Source: a virus. Taken from it: DNA of 20,333 bases. Shown in pieces: positions 19,943 through 20,333 of this stretch (its first letter is position 1; each line of letters starts with the position of its first letter). Made by a program: the position numbers and the translations under genes. The notes under the pieces are model-generated. The model did not search any database. It was not told the origin of the DNA and saw only the letters and a list, made by a program, of their open reading frames with translations. The stretch spans positions 1 to 20,333 of IMG/VR virus record IMGVR_UViG_3300005613_000500. One strand, written 5' to 3'.

Positions 19943-20333
19943 TTAGTTTACTTTCTCACTTAGCAACTCTATCTCATCAGTGGTTAGTATTCTGTTGTAG
20001 TCACGCACATTATCTATTAACCCATCAAACGTTCTGTTTTTTGTGTCTAAATTTCCAATGTATAAATTATTTGATCCGCTTGCAGGTGTCCCACAAGCCT
20101 GATCTGCCGAGCCTGTTAAAACACCATCTAGATATAAATTACTTACTCCTGCAGACGTAGACGTTATTACCCAATTTTGCCAAACACCTGTAGTATCTAT
20201 TACAGCTCCGCTCAGTCCATAGGTTGTAACATCTCTACTGAATTTTAGTGAATCCACATCAACATAAATATCGAATTTTCCATTGTTCGCTATTCTGCCA
20301 TTGCTTCCCTCTCCACGGCTATCCATCTTCATT
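19943..20333 (-). CDS. LamG/concanavalin-type domain protein, C-terminal part
   Basis: The frame is open to the window edge, so only the last 129 residues are seen; the ATG at 20332 is probably internal. The sequence has the LamG-like jelly-roll signature: WQNWVITSTSAGVSNLYLDG, then NLYIGNLDTKNRTFDGLIDN and VRDYNRILTTDEIELL at the end. This final strand-plus-helix pattern is typical of concanavalin-type carbohydrate-binding modules. It is encoded directly upstream of the head-tail connector, among head genes, so it may decorate the capsid or neck. The stop lies two bases before the connector start codon. Confidence 0.8.
   Translation of the reverse strand, partial: MKMDSRGEGSNGRIANNGKFDIYVDVDSLKFSRDVTTYGLSGAVIDTTGVWQNWVITSTSAGVSNLYLDGVLTGSADQACGTPASGSNNLYIGNLDTKNRTFDGLIDNVRDYNRILTTDEIELLSEKVN

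Overview
The window reads as part of a dsDNA tailed bacteriophage or prophage with a long non-contractile (siphovirus-type) tail. Nearly every gene is on the minus strand, so the logical order runs from base 20333 down to base 1. The DNA is AT-rich, genes are packed with ATGA or TAATG overlaps, and several starts have strong AAGGAG-type ribosome sites. The host cannot be fixed from sequence alone. A predicted outer-membrane beta-barrel and a dockerin-bearing tail protein point to a Gram-negative host. The C-terminal domain of the dockerin protein recalls surface proteins of FCB-group bacteria (Marinimicrobia-like); this is inference from memory of such proteins.

Late region (20333 to about 6190, minus): the C-terminus of a LamG-fold protein; a gp6-like head-tail connector carrying an inserted domain; an HK97 gp10-like protein; a tail-terminator-like protein; a small Com-like zinc ribbon; two tandem paralogous tail tube proteins; tail assembly chaperones G and GT joined by a predicted -1 ribosomal frameshift at GGGAAAT; the tape measure protein; a tape-measure-adjacent tail protein; a 959-residue tail hub/tip protein; and a dockerin-containing putative receptor-binding or adhesion protein. 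A lysis cassette follows: multi-span membrane protein (holin candidate), beta-barrel-like protein, T4-type GH24 lysozyme, a small gene interrupted by TGA, and a one-TM coiled-coil protein.

Control region (about 6189 to 5260): terminators, two complex foldable elements, a short HTH gene with an operator-like inverted repeat in front of it and a strong terminator behind it, and the only candidate plus-strand gene, a 16-codon ORF with a good ribosome site directly before a bidirectional terminator.

Early region (5242 to 1052, minus): a small zinc-ribbon ORF, a replication initiator with an 11-bp iteron array inside its coding sequence (a likely origin), a probable helicase loader, several small unknown genes, a degenerate HNH-like protein, a tRNA-like RNA element, a GC-richer winged-helix gene beside a probable gene remnant, and a YopX-family protein. 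Four of the genes here (27, 27, 35 and 46 codons) are too short for common ORF cut-offs but are tightly coupled to their neighbours.

Left end (1 to 1025): a beta-class DNA methyltransferase bounded by matching inverted sequences and an attC-like hairpin, as expected of an integron gene cassette inserted in or next to the phage genome.

Strongest leads: the integron-like methyltransferase cassette, the dockerin tail protein, the domain shared by the connector and the tail hub, the tandem tail tubes, the iteron origin, the tRNA-like element and the G/GT frameshift.
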